DNA from: Roseobacter sp. HKCCD6576-2
Lineage (GTDB): Bacteria; Pseudomonadota; Alphaproteobacteria; Rhodobacterales; Rhodobacteraceae
NCBI RefSeq assembly: GCF_013179285.1
Contig: NZ_WVNW01000012.1
Location: forward strand, 1-35,360
Length of the DNA stretch: 35,360 bases
Direction: 5' to 3'
The position numbers were made by a program, and so were the translations under genes. Below, in pieces: positions 1-8,134 of the stretch; position 1 is the first letter of the stretch, and each line of letters opens with the position of its first letter. A model generated the notes under the pieces. It saw nothing but the letters and a program-made list of their open reading frames with translations, was not told the origin of the DNA and searched no databases.

Positions 1-101
1 CAGGGTCAAAGGTGCATCAAAAACCACTTGCAGGGGGAGGCAGTTCATACATGCTTCCCTAAAACTGGGCCATTACATTGGCCGCGAAAGGGGGATTGGG
101 C

Positions 102-449
102 ATGGCGAGGAAGCGACATTCAGACGAAGACGTGCTGAAGCTGCTGCGTGAGATCGAGCTTAAGCTGACAGCGGGCGATGACGTGGCATCCGCTTGCCAG
201 CGCGTCGGGATTAGCGATGCAACCTACTACAACTGGCGAAAATGGGTTTGGCGGGATGGGTCGCGCCCAGTTGTCGGAACTGAAAAGCCTCGAGAAAGAG
301 AACGCGCGGCTGAAGAAGATTGTCGCAGAGCTCGAACTGGACAAGCTCATCCTCAAGGAAGGCCTGAACCACCTAAAGCCCAGGGCCAGACCATAGACGT
401 GCGGCAGCTGTCCTTCCTCATTATCGGGAAGGCGTGTGAGGTGGAGTGA
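102..449 (+). pseudogene. IS3-family transposase OrfA remnant, frameshifted
   Basis: The reading frame from the ATG at 102 gives an OrfA-type N-terminus (MARKRHSDEDVLKLLREIE, then a helix-turn-helix ending in DATYYNWRK). Near position 247 the homology moves to another frame that continues GFGGMGRAQLSELKSLEKEN and then a leucine-rich coiled coil, up to the stop at 396. One extra G in the run at 248-250 would explain the shift. It lies inside the HTH/coiled-coil region and not at the usual OrfA-OrfB slip site, so a degenerate gene is more likely than programmed frameshifting. No OrfB catalytic (DDE) region follows, so the element is truncated and should not be autonomous. The family call rests on the typical OrfA pattern of HTH followed by a leucine zipper. 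Confidence 0.8.
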
Positions 450-763
450 CAAAACCCGCACATCGGGGGTGCTCAGATCGTGATGGATGATCTCGATCCG
501 GCACTGCTGAAACTGCAGCCGTACGTTGCTGATCCACCGGATCGAGCCTGAGGGAGCACGTCTCAGGCATTGTGACGCTAGGCCAAGCGATATCCAATCG
601 GCTATCTTCTTATCAACCCCGCCGGATGTCAGAACAAAACACGGTAGAGACCGCTGAAGACCAAATCGGCTCCTCGGATTTCAGGGTCGAGGTGAGTGGG
701 CTATGGCCCATCACGAGCGCTTGCCGTGAGATCAGCAGCAGGAGCCCCACCACCTCAATCCAG
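450..763. other. Intergenic region with a 10-bp inverted repeat
   Basis: No convincing gene is visible. It contains an inverted repeat, CTCGATCCGG at 492-501 and CCGGATCGAG at 537-546, with a 35-nt loop. This may be left over from an insertion element end or from a transcript structure. No poly-T tract follows it. Confidence 0.4.
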
Positions 764-1084
764 TCAGAAGGACAAAATGAATGAAACCGGATCTTTCCAG
801 ATCAAAGCGTTTCGCAGTTCAGAAAATCTGATCCGGTCCACCAACAAGGCCTTGTGCGACACAGCCAATTGCTGCCGGGCAACGCGGAGCATCTGGTAGT
901 TGTAATCCGCCGTGTCCAAGGCCGCCTTGCCCATCTGCACCAGCAACACACCAACGAAACAGAAAACCGCCATAGAGATTCCGGGCAACGCCGCAAATAA
1001 TCCGGATGATCCAAACCCGCGTGAAGCCGCGCCACCGGCAACCAAGGCGATAATCACACCCAGCCCAATTCCGCACCAAAGCAC
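764..1084 (-). CDS. Small two-helix membrane protein, unknown function
   Basis: The 106-aa product has two hydrophobic segments: VIIALVAGGAA near residues 9-20 and FAALPGISMAVFCFVGVLLV near residues 30-49. A charged amphipathic tail follows (DYNYQMLRVARQQLAVSHKAL). I recognise no family. The start is uncertain. The GTG at 1084 is the only usable codon, yet the same frame stays open and protein-like upstream to about 1141 (ending RWRRSRCVGFAEIV) with no ATG, GTG or TTG before a stop. An ATG at 1137 lies one frame off, so the native 5' end may have been damaged by a small indel. It is transcribed away from the H-NS-like gene. The gene is probably real but its function is not visible. Confidence 0.5.
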   Translation of the reverse strand: MLWCGIGLGVIIALVAGGAASRGFGSSGLFAALPGISMAVFCFVGVLLVQMGKAALDTADYNYQMLRVARQQLAVSHKALLVDRIRFSELRNALIWKDPVSFILSF

Positions 1085-1363
1085 GATTTCCGCAAAGCCA
1101 ACACACCGAGAGCGGCGCCATCGTTCGACGTTTTCATTGTACCCTCATACTCAATTAATCCCGAAACAGGCTGCTATCTTGGATTGCAGCCTGTCAAATG
1201 ATTTAGGTGGCGCCGGCGTTTCATCGGGTATAAAGCACCAGATGCCCGGCCCATCGTTGACACATTCCTGCGGGACTGGTGCCCATACCGGGCTCTGCGA
1301 ATGGAACTGCGACGGCTCGAGCGGAGCGATAGACCAAGTTATCAGGAAACAGGACGAGCAAAA

Positions 1364-1678
1364 ATGCCAAAGCTAAATCTGGAACAACTCACGGTCGAAG
1401 AGTTGCGACAACTGCAACGGGATACCGCGAAAGCAATCGCGGATTATGAGGAGCGCAAGCGCGCTGAAGCCGTCGCAGAGCTGGAAGCCGTGGCCCAGAA
1501 ACACGGCTACAAACTCTCTGATCTGGTGGGTGGCAAGAAGGCTACCAAAACAGCGGCCCCCGCAAAGTATCGCCACCCTGAAAACCCGGCGATAACGTGG
1601 TCCGGACGCGGTCGGCAACCCAATTGGATCAAAGAAGGCCTGGCGGCTGGCAAGTCTTTGGGCGACTTTGCGATTTAA
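1364..1678 (+). CDS. H-NS family histone-like nucleoid-structuring protein
   Basis: The 104-aa product matches the H-NS/MvaT-like layout. It has an N-terminal coiled-coil oligomerisation helix (about residues 5-50, rich in E, R and K), a linker (KKATKTAAPAKYRHP), and a C-terminal DNA-binding motif TWSGRGRQPNWI near residues 77-88 with the AT-hook-like RGRQP core of the family. The ATG at 1364 was chosen because AGGA lies about 10 nt upstream and the protein begins MPKLNLEQLTVEEL, as usual for alphaproteobacterial members. Such proteins bind AT-rich, horizontally acquired DNA and silence it, which fits a mosaic region. It stands alone on the plus strand. The family call is firm; its targets are unknown. 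Confidence 0.9.
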   Translation: MPKLNLEQLTVEELRQLQRDTAKAIADYEERKRAEAVAELEAVAQKHGYKLSDLVGGKKATKTAAPAKYRHPENPAITWSGRGRQPNWIKEGLAAGKSLGDFAI

Positions 1679-1829
1679 GGGGGTTGCTCATAGTATTCAA
1701 ACACGCCCCCTGCTTACCGAAAGCAGTGGCATGTTCACTTTTGGAGTCTAGGTGGCCGCCTAGTGTCAAGCCTTCGGTAACGGGGTCGTCCCAGTCAAGC
1801 TGTTTTGCGTAGAATGATTGATCCGCCAT
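1629..1829 (-). CDS. Possible small protein, unrecognised
   Basis: This 66-aa frame starts MADQSFYAKQLDWDDPVTEG. It has a strong ribosome binding site, AAAGGAG, about 5 nt before the ATG at 1829, which is the main reason to list it. Its last 17 codons run into the 3' end of the H-NS-like gene on the opposite strand, so the original tail may be lost. I recognise no family. It may be the head of a gene cut off at a junction near 1680-1690. Confidence 0.3.
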   Translation of the reverse strand: MADQSFYAKQLDWDDPVTEGLTLGGHLDSKSEHATAFGKQGACLNTMSNPLKSQSRPKTCQPPGLL

Positions 1830-2407
1830 AGCGGCTCCTTTGGCATTTTGCTGCCCGCCCTGCTTTCTGTTACGGCCTACGGGTAAGATCCTTTGGGTAC
1901 ATGCTTCGGTTCGTGGTCAGCGCGGCGGCTGCCAACAAGATGCTGGTTCGATGTAATTCCGATGTGCCCATCTCATAGGCGTGCTTCGCAAAAGCCAGCA
2001 ACAGTCCTGACCACGGCATCATCGGAACCACGTCCCTGCGGGACCTCCAAGGCCTGCGATCAAGCAGGCAACGGCTTGAGGATCATCCGTTCAAACGGCT
2101 GTTGGGGCGGCATTCGGCATGAAGTCAGTGCCATCGACCCAGAAACACAGCGACGAACGGCCCAAAGCCGACCTTCAACACGTTCTTGGAATGCTGCGCC
2201 GCAGCCTGTCGAACCCGCCGTCGCTGCAAGCGCGACCTCATGGGTTCATCGAGTTGACACATTGCGGCTCAAGACCGTCATCCGGAACGCCGGGGACTCA
2301 CTGCGAGGTCCAACTTGGCGACAAATTATCCCTGACAAACGAGCTCTGGGATTCGAGGCCACGCCCGAGAATTGCATCGATAGCCTCTGTGGGCGTACCA
2401 TTTTGCT
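1830..2407. other. Long region without a convincing gene
   Basis: Open frames cross this stretch, but their products look like random translation: many Arg, Ser, Pro and Cys residues, no motif, no good ribosome binding site. It may be degenerate DNA left by earlier rearrangement. No repeat, RNA gene or transposase motif was recognised. Confidence 0.4.
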
Positions 2408-3010
2408 ATGAGGAAGGGATGGTGGATAGGGGCCATAGTCCTGTTGTGGATCGTCTGGAGTGGTTCTGACGATCCGCTCGATCAAGATCGAACATCATCC
2501 CAACCGGCGAACGAAACTACACAACGCTCGCCATCGCCGACGACAGACACCTCGACCTATGTGTTTGTTACCGGGAACCGCGTCCGCATCCGAAGTGGGC
2601 CTAGCACATCCGACTCGATTTTGGGCCACCTCGATCGCGGAGCCCGCGTTCGACTACAAAGAACTGATGGCTCTTGGGCTGAAGTGGTTTCGTCATTCGG
2701 ACGGGGTTGGGTGTTTTCTGACTACCTATCCCTCGAACAACCTGCTGTTTCAAACACGCCCGCATCCCCTCCAACGAGACAGGTCGCAGCGCCCACCGAC
2801 AGAGAAATACGGGAAGCACGAGCGGCGATCATTCGCCAAAGCATTGCGAGTTACCCTGGTTCTTGCCCGTGCCCATATAATGTTGATCGTGCCGGCAGGA
2901 GGTGCGGGGGCCGAAGTGCATGGTCCCGACCCGGTGGATACAGTCCGATTTGTTATGACAGCGACGTCAGTGACGGTAGGTTGCAATCCTACTTCGCAAG
3001 GCAACGCTGA
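2408..3010 (+). CDS. SH3-domain protein with an N-terminal membrane anchor
   Basis: The 200-aa product starts with a hydrophobic segment (WWIGAIVLLWIVW, residues 5-17), a signal anchor. A Ser/Thr/Pro-rich linker follows, then a bacterial SH3 domain at about residues 50-110, with the landmarks VRIRSGPSTSDSILGHL and WVFSDYL. The C-terminus carries a cysteine-rich motif (SCPCPYNVDRAGRRCGGRSA, then PICYDSDVS). I recall this tail from SH3 proteins encoded beside nuclease genes, and here a nuclease-like gene lies about 0.8 kb downstream. It probably acts in the periplasm at the inner membrane, perhaps binding peptidoglycan. No ribosome binding site is obvious before the ATG at 2408. Domain call firm; function inferred. 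Confidence 0.8.
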   Translation: MRKGWWIGAIVLLWIVWSGSDDPLDQDRTSSQPANETTQRSPSPTTDTSTYVFVTGNRVRIRSGPSTSDSILGHLDRGARVRLQRTDGSWAEVVSSFGRGWVFSDYLSLEQPAVSNTPASPPTRQVAAPTDREIREARAAIIRQSIASYPGSCPCPYNVDRAGRRCGGRSAWSRPGGYSPICYDSDVSDGRLQSYFARQR

Positions 3011-3073
3011 AAGGATCTTGCGCTGCCGGGTCGATGAACTGACTTCGGCAACCCTAGGATTTGAACGCGGACC

Positions 3074-3652
3074 TCAACAACCGTCGTAATTGCGATTCCC
3101 GCTCGCGGTGATTGTATAGGTTCCACCCCGAGGGCCAGTGTAACAACGTCCAAGAGAGCTTTGTCGCGGGCGCGTCGGTGTTGAGATCCTAACGGCAGGT
3201 CGAGAATTGGCAATTTGCCGGATCTCCGTTCCCCATTCGCAAGCCAATCCGTCGCCGTCCCGGTCTAGGTCGTGCTGATCTGAGAATGGGCCACCCGATG
3301 CCAGAAAGAAACGCTGAGCAGAAGCGGCCGAAGCGAAATCCGAACAGTCGTAATCAACTCCAGTTGTCGCTACGGCACCGGATCGATCATAAATGGCCTG
3401 GCCAAAGGCCCGGGCCGTTGCTTGGCCTAGGGGACGCGACCAACACTGTGTGATTCCACGTACGACGAGTTCCGCTTCGATCATCTGATTGCCCAACGCG
3501 TCGGAGGTGCCACGAGAATAGGACGCGCAGAGATCCGATGTGGTAGCGTTTTGCACTCGTGCGGATCGCTGGTCCTGAGGCAGCGCCGAGGGATTAATAG
3601 CGCAAGCCGAGACGACGGCGATAGTCGTGATGCAAACGGCCAATTTGATCAT
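3074..3652 (-). CDS. Excalibur-domain lipoprotein
   Basis: The ATG at 3652 opens a lipoprotein signal peptide, MIKLAVCITTIAVVSAC, whose lipobox VSAC places the lipidated Cys at residue 17. The middle (residues about 120-150) contains an Excalibur calcium-binding motif: DYDCSDF, then DLDRDGDGLACE. The C-terminus (CYTGPRGGTYTITASGNRNY) resembles the short basic modules found on secreted nuclease-like proteins. The mature protein should be anchored in the envelope. It is divergent from the nuclease-like gene that starts at 3850 and convergent with the SH3 gene; the three look functionally linked. A longer frame runs upstream to 3706, but the signal peptide fixes the start used here. Confidence 0.8.
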   Translation of the reverse strand: MIKLAVCITTIAVVSACAINPSALPQDQRSARVQNATTSDLCASYSRGTSDALGNQMIEAELVVRGITQCWSRPLGQATARAFGQAIYDRSGAVATTGVDYDCSDFASAASAQRFFLASGGPFSDQHDLDRDGDGLACEWGTEIRQIANSRPAVRISTPTRPRQSSLGRCYTGPRGGTYTITASGNRNYDGC

Positions 3653-3849
3653 TTGAAGGTCGCCAATGAAGATGGTTGAGGTTACTTCAACAGATTTGGG
3701 CGACAAGAAGTAGCCCCAAAGGCGTTAGTGATCGGCACCCTGGATCTCTGCAGGTGATCGCCTACACATAAATGACGATTAAGCGCACTGAATGGCTTTT
3801 GCGCGAGTGTTCGGGGAAGATTGACGTGACACATGGAGGAAGCTGGCGC

Positions 3850-4287
3850 GTGCCCAAAATCACCAAAGACTGGGACACCCACAGCCCATTTGTCCTCGCG
3901 ATCGTCATCGTGACGCTAGCACTCACATCGCCCCTTTTTGCCATCGACATGTGCCCGCAGAACGGGTCGCGTCACACCTGTATCGTCGATGGCGACACAA
4001 TCTGGCTAAACGGAGTGAACTACCGGCTTGATGGCTTCGATACACCCGAACCGTACACCAACATCTGCGGAGGCCATACAGAAGTGGCTTTAGCGCATCG
4101 GGCATCCGCACGATTGCTAGAGTTGCTCAATTCGAATGAATGGCAACTATGGACGACAGGACAGCTAGACCGCTACGGCCGCGGGCTGGCGACAATTACG
4201 GTCAACGGTCGTGATGTCGGCGACATTCTGATTGCAGAAGGATTGGCGCGGTCGTGGCCAGACGGCGGAGAATTTTGGTGCCATTGA
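3850..4287 (+). CDS. Staphylococcal-nuclease-like (thermonuclease) protein
   Basis: The 145-aa product has a signal sequence or anchor (about residues 13-31) followed by an SNase fold. All catalytic landmarks of the family are present: the calcium ligands in VDGDT (D47, D49), then R59, D64, T65 and E67 in YRLDGFDTPEP, and the second arginine R111 in DRYGRGLA. These match R35, D40, T41, E43 and R87 of the Staphylococcus enzyme in spacing, so activity as a calcium-dependent phosphodiesterase on DNA or RNA in the periplasm or outside is likely. The GTG at 3850 was chosen because GGAGGA lies about 9 nt upstream; an in-frame ATG at 3772 has no such site. It forms a neighbourhood with the Excalibur lipoprotein and the SH3 protein. 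Confidence 0.88.
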   Translation: MPKITKDWDTHSPFVLAIVIVTLALTSPLFAIDMCPQNGSRHTCIVDGDTIWLNGVNYRLDGFDTPEPYTNICGGHTEVALAHRASARLLELLNSNEWQLWTTGQLDRYGRGLATITVNGRDVGDILIAEGLARSWPDGGEFWCH

Positions 4288-4554
4288 TCACGGCCCTTAC
4301 CGGACTCCCAATGCCGTGCTTGGATGCTGCGGTTGCAGCCCGCAAAGCAGACATTAAAATTCGTTTGGCATAGCGAGCGTTGCGCGGGTGCGAGTGTACC
4401 TGGTCTTACTTGACTCCAACCTCACAAACTCGACAGTCTCTCGGTGCGTCCAGAGCATAAGGCAGCGCCAGACGCACGATTTCACGTCTGCCGACAAGAA
4501 CCGGCACCGGACCAATCCGGGAAAGGCCGAGACACCCTTGCACTGGAGAGCAAG

Positions 4555-5550
4555 ATGCCATTCCCGAAAGCGCCTGTAGGCGAGCATGATCACCTGTTGG
4601 AAATCTACGAAACCGAAGTCGAGGTCGAGTATCGCGGCGAGCGGTACCGCGTTCGCGACAACGGCGCGGTCTATCGATTGAACGAGTTCCGGAAGCGCGC
4701 CCGATCCCTCGACAAGACATGGACCTTCGGACGCCAGAACCGCACGACCGGCTACCGGCTTTTGGCCGGTGTGCCTATCCATCGTATTGTCTGCTCTGCC
4801 TTCAACGGCCCACCACCTACTGATCAGCACGTCGTCGACCACATCGACACCAATCGGGCGAATAACAGGCCCGAGAACCTGCGCTGGCTCACTAGGCTGG
4901 AAAACGCACTCCTGAACGAAACCACCGCCCGTCGCATTGAGCTGGCTTATGGGTCGATAGAAGCGTTTCTCCAAGATCCGTCCAAGCCCATAACCGAGAC
5001 AACCTTTCCCGACGTCTCATGGATGCGGACCGTGACCAAGGAAGAGGGTGCCAGAACCAAGTCCCGCTTCGAAGCATGGGCGAAGAGCGGATCGGTTCCG
5101 AGCGGCGGTGCAATCGGCGAGTGGCTTTACGGCACTCGTGAGCGAGCTGACTTCGAGCCGGAACCTGAAGAGTATGAAAGCCTGACGCCATCGGCGATCC
5201 AAGTGAAGTGGAGGGTCCCGACCGAGTTTCCGGGTTGCCCGGAGGCGATGTCAGAGGATGGATTGGAGCGATACGCTCAGAACCTCCGGTTCGGCGAGGT
5301 CTTCGCCCGAAACGACATCTACCAGAGCTTAGTCGTTCAGTGCGCGCTCGTCGAAGAAGGGCTGGTTGTTTTCACCCGCGCCGCGGAAGCTGACGCAATC
5401 AAGGACTGGGCTGTTGCCATGATCACGATCCGTGGCGAGCTGTTCGTTCACCGCAGCGAGCATCAATATTTCACACTTCAAGGTGCGTTAAGGACTTACT
5501 GCGAGCTGACTGGCGAGAGCTTGAATGAGAGCATCGATGACTATTCGTGA
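4555..5550 (+). CDS. HNH endonuclease-domain protein
   Basis: The 331-aa product has an HNH_3-type domain at about residues 25-120. The order is typical: VHRIVCSAFNG-like helix (here PIHRIVCSAFNG), the metal-binding VVDHIDTNRANNRPENLRW with H96 and N100/N108, then a helix LTRLENALLN. The remaining 200 residues (about 120-331) are not recognised and may recognise DNA or regulate the enzyme. The ATG at 4555 has GGAG 8 nt upstream; an upstream in-frame ATG at 4444 has none. It is a stand-alone gene with about 270 nt of empty DNA before it. HNH enzymes of this shape occur in phages, mobile introns and restriction systems; here no partner methylase or intron is seen. Nuclease domain firm, role unknown. 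Confidence 0.82.
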   Translation: MPFPKAPVGEHDHLLEIYETEVEVEYRGERYRVRDNGAVYRLNEFRKRARSLDKTWTFGRQNRTTGYRLLAGVPIHRIVCSAFNGPPPTDQHVVDHIDTNRANNRPENLRWLTRLENALLNETTARRIELAYGSIEAFLQDPSKPITETTFPDVSWMRTVTKEEGARTKSRFEAWAKSGSVPSGGAIGEWLYGTRERADFEPEPEEYESLTPSAIQVKWRVPTEFPGCPEAMSEDGLERYAQNLRFGEVFARNDIYQSLVVQCALVEEGLVVFTRAAEADAIKDWAVAMITIRGELFVHRSEHQYFTLQGALRTYCELTGESLNESIDDYS

Positions 5551-5720
5551 AGGGCATGCCACCCATTTTTCGTATGGCCTTCTTCCCAGCCTAAGTACCG
5601 CGACGTCCGAAAGGGTTATCATCCCGCAAGGTGACTTCTGCTCTCGAGTCTAGCGCTACGGCAATTCAGACGGACTGCAAAACGACGTGACCTGAGAAAG
5701 CAGCAACGCTGCAACAAACT

Positions 5721-5767
5721 ATTGCATATAGATTTCAGATCTCGTATCTATGAAATCTATATGCAAT
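5721..5767. promoter_or_regulatory. Perfect 17-bp inverted repeat (operator candidate)
   Basis: The left arm, ATTGCATATAGATTTCA at 5721-5737, is matched exactly by its reverse complement at 5751-5767, with a 13-nt spacer. The second arm ends 11 nt before the ATG at 5779 that opens the toxin-antitoxin operon, so the repeat covers the leader and probably the promoter. A bound Xre-type dimer or tetramer could repress the operon here. No T-run follows, so it does not look like a terminator. Confidence 0.75.
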
Positions 5768-5778
5768 CAGAGGCATTC

Positions 5779-7098
5779 ATGGACAACAACGTCGTGCAGC
5801 TCTTCAACCCTCCGCCTCAGCCGCGGAGGATCGCTCAAGCCATACGTGTAGGTTTCTCAGAGCACCTGCAGGCCGAACACCTCATCGGGTCCAACAAGCT
5901 GACCGCGCAGCGATTTGTGATTGAAGCAGCCCATGCGACACGGCATGCGCACCTTCTTCAGACCCTACGAGATGCTGGCGCCGAGATAGTCTTGGACACA
6001 AATGTTGCAGAGCTAAGTGTGCCTGGCCGGTTTTCCGGATCGATGAAGGATTCGCCTTGGGCGGTTGATGGGCGGATGCTTGATGCGGATGACGTCAAGC
6101 CAGGTACAAACAAGAGCGTGATTGAACCTATCGCGCGCTTTGCAGTGAAAGAAGGTTTCACGGCCGTTCAAGCACCCACGCATTTTCTCGCGGATGAAAA
6201 AGTGGATTGGCTATCCGCCGACCTGCGATCGGCGGAAGCGCTGCGCATAGCTTTGGATCGTGAAGGTGGCTCACACATTGCCGTGGATTACCCGCTTATC
6301 GTTTCCTATGCTCAGCTTCGCAACCCGGCATTTCGGCGACTAGTCCGTGAAGGTCTCTCCAATACACCGGGCGACTACTTGTGGATCCGCGCCAGCGGTT
6401 TCGGCGGCAATGCCACGGCTACAGGCATTGCGCGGTACATCGAAGCTGTGCACTCATTTCATGACCTGGAGCGCCCCATAATGGCTGATCAGGTTGGCGG
6501 CCTTGCAGCAATGGCAGCATGCGCATTTGGTGCTACGAGTGGGTATGCCTCAGGCATAGATAGTAAACAAAAATTCGATGCCACATCTTGGCTCAAGACC
6601 GACAAACGTGGCGGAGGCGGAGGCGGCAAGAGGATCTACATTCCTGGCCTTGATCGGACGCTGCCAATTGAAGATGCGCGCGCAATGTTCAATGATGCAA
6701 GAACATCTCGTCAGTTTCTTGGATGCAGCGACCCAAGCTGCTGCGGAAGTATCGAGAAGATGCTTGCCAACCCAGAGGCTCATCGCTTGGTTCAAGAGGA
6801 GCGCGCTGTCGCGGCGCTCTCGAACACCCCAGAGTCAGTTCGTACGGATGAGTTCCGCAAGTACGTGGAGCAACGTCGCCAGGATGCGCAACGCTCCACT
6901 CGCTTGAAGAACGCGAGTGAAGCGATGCAGAAAACGTTGGCAGGATCAGCCAAGCGCCTTGAGTTGATTGAGGACCAACTCAAGGGGTTGCACGAACGTA
7001 CTGGCCAACCAGGTTTTGCTCCTGAAGCCCTTCTCCGCGTTGGACAAGCGCCAAGCAAACCTGGAGGTTCGGAAGGCAAGAGCGGGAGGCAACCATGA
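5779..7098 (+). CDS. Unknown 439-aa protein in the Xre-RES operon
   Basis: I do not recognise a family. The first 265 residues alternate short beta-like strands and amphipathic helices (IVLDTNVAEL, FTAVQAPTHFL, HIAVDYPLIVSY, YLWIRASGFGGNA, RPIMADQVGGLAA), which could be a TIM-barrel-type fold. A glycine run lies near residue 280. A cysteine cluster follows (GCSDPSCCG, C316, C321, C322) with a His about 18 residues on, a possible metal site. The C-terminal 90 residues are highly charged and probably helical. The ATG at 5779 was chosen because AGAGG lies 5 nt upstream; the longer frame would begin inside the palindrome. Its stop overlaps the antitoxin start (ATGA), so the genes are translated together. 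It could be a third component of the toxin-antitoxin unit. Confidence 0.65.
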   Translation: MDNNVVQLFNPPPQPRRIAQAIRVGFSEHLQAEHLIGSNKLTAQRFVIEAAHATRHAHLLQTLRDAGAEIVLDTNVAELSVPGRFSGSMKDSPWAVDGRMLDADDVKPGTNKSVIEPIARFAVKEGFTAVQAPTHFLADEKVDWLSADLRSAEALRIALDREGGSHIAVDYPLIVSYAQLRNPAFRRLVREGLSNTPGDYLWIRASGFGGNATATGIARYIEAVHSFHDLERPIMADQVGGLAAMAACAFGATSGYASGIDSKQKFDATSWLKTDKRGGGGGGKRIYIPGLDRTLPIEDARAMFNDARTSRQFLGCSDPSCCGSIEKMLANPEAHRLVQEERAVAALSNTPESVRTDEFRKYVEQRRQDAQRSTRLKNASEAMQKTLAGSAKRLELIEDQLKGLHERTGQPGFAPEALLRVGQAPSKPGGSEGKSGRQP

Positions 7099-7451
7099 CC
7101 GCGATCGCTCAGAAGGAGACTGCTGTCAGCCGCCTTGTCGACGACTTAAAAATTTACGGAGGGCTAAAAGGTCGGGACATTGCGAACATTCTGAGCGTCT
7201 CTCCGCCAACTGTCACTAGGTGGAGTCAAGGCAAAGCCAGCCCCGAGATAGATAAACAAACTGCGATGGCTCAACTCCGTTGGGTCGCACAGCGATTAGC
7301 GGACTTCTACGAACCCGACGAGGTCAGGCTTTGGCTTCAGTCTCCGCATCCACAACTTGATGGAAGACGGGCCTACGATCTAATCGTCGAGGGTCGAACT
7401 CCGGAGGTTCTGGAAATCATCGAACGTCTAGACTCTGGGGTCTATCTATAA
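7095..7451 (+). CDS. Xre/MbcA/ParS-type antitoxin of a RES toxin
   Basis: The 118-aa product has an Xre-like helix-turn-helix (GLKGRDIANILSVSPPTVTR, about residues 24-43) and a C-terminal toxin-binding segment of the DUF2384 type (RLWLQSPHPQLDGRRAYDLI through VLEIIERLDSGVY, about residues 76-116). This pairing is standard for antitoxins that neutralise RES toxins and bind their own promoter. The start ATG overlaps the stop of the 439-aa gene, and its stop at 7451 is followed one base later by the GTG of the toxin gene. The operon order antitoxin then toxin is usual. The 17-bp inverted repeat upstream of the operon is the obvious candidate operator. Confidence 0.9.
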   Translation: MTAIAQKETAVSRLVDDLKIYGGLKGRDIANILSVSPPTVTRWSQGKASPEIDKQTAMAQLRWVAQRLADFYEPDEVRLWLQSPHPQLDGRRAYDLIVEGRTPEVLEIIERLDSGVYL

Positions 7452-7452
7452 A

Positions 7453-8013
7453 GTGGCTGGGCTGGGGAGGCACGACGATCGGCTTCTAGATGCCCTAGAG
7501 GAGATAGGCCGGACACCTTACGAAGGGGTGATGTGGCGCGTTGTTCGCGCTGTTGATGATCGCTCGCCTCTAGATGGGTCCCGTGGTGCAGGGCGCTGGA
7601 ATCCCAATAGTCTATCTGTGCTGTATGGCGCACAGGAACCCGACGGCGCTTTGGCTGAGATTCATCACCATTTGAGCCTGGGACAGCCGGTGTTTCCGTC
7701 GCGAATGCAGCACAATCTATTCGAACTTCAAGTCGACGTCGGTGAGACGCTCAACTTCGCCGACATGAATGCGCTTGCCAAGCTAGGGGTAGAAACTGAG
7801 CGCTATCGCGAGATGCTTTATGGCCGTTCCCAAGCAATTGCAGCTGCAGCCGCATACATGGGATTCCATGGCATCATCGCGCCTTCTGCGCGCTGGAGAT
7901 GCCACAACGTGATCCTCTTCCTCGATCAAATCGAGGACATCGATGAAGCGATCAAGCAAGTAAGTTCGGAACCCGTTGACTGGATGGAATGGCGTGCGCG
8001 ACACGCAGAATGA
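7453..8013 (+). CDS. RES-domain toxin
   Basis: The 186-aa product shows the RES landmarks in order: the strand MWRVV with R29, GAGRWN with R48, VLYGAQEPDGALAEI with Y58 and E69, and a late serine in IIAPSARW (S144). RES toxins attack NAD+ or ADP-ribosylate targets and stop growth when the antitoxin is lost. All three family-naming residue types (Arg, Glu, Ser) are present, so it looks active. The GTG at 7453 sits 1 nt after the antitoxin stop, as in tightly coupled operons; an ATG start is absent nearby. Length is within the usual range. It ends 121 nt before the OLD-family gene, so this stretch resembles a defence or stability island. Confidence 0.9.
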   Translation: MAGLGRHDDRLLDALEEIGRTPYEGVMWRVVRAVDDRSPLDGSRGAGRWNPNSLSVLYGAQEPDGALAEIHHHLSLGQPVFPSRMQHNLFELQVDVGETLNFADMNALAKLGVETERYREMLYGRSQAIAAAAAYMGFHGIIAPSARWRCHNVILFLDQIEDIDEAIKQVSSEPVDWMEWRARHAE

Positions 8014-8083
8014 TTTGTTCGCCGTGCGCGATTGCAGCCAATCCAAAGCACTTTCGGCAACTCGCTGGCTGGCCTTGGTGGAC

Positions 8084-8104
8084 GATTGAATCCATGAATC
8101 AATC
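8084..8104. promoter_or_regulatory. 6-bp inverted repeat upstream of the OLD-family gene
   Basis: GATTGA at 8084-8089 and TCAATC at 8099-8104 form a short inverted repeat in the 121-nt gap before the ATPase gene. An AT-rich stretch (TATGAAATATATTTTG) follows and may include a -10 element. This suggests a promoter separate from the toxin-antitoxin operon. Weak evidence. Confidence 0.3.
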
Positions 8105-8134
8105 ACGTGCTATGAAATATATTTTGAGGCAGAG

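Noticed and set aside
78-461. Programmed frameshift in the IS3-type OrfA
   Set aside because: The shift is inside the OrfA coding domain and no OrfB follows, so decay explains it better.
1893-2469. Overlapping open frames of 172 and 116 aa
   Set aside because: No motif, random composition rich in Arg, Ser and Pro, and no ribosome binding site.
4354-4974. 206-aa frame opposite the HNH gene
   Set aside because: It is the antisense of a gene with clear domain motifs and has no family resemblance.
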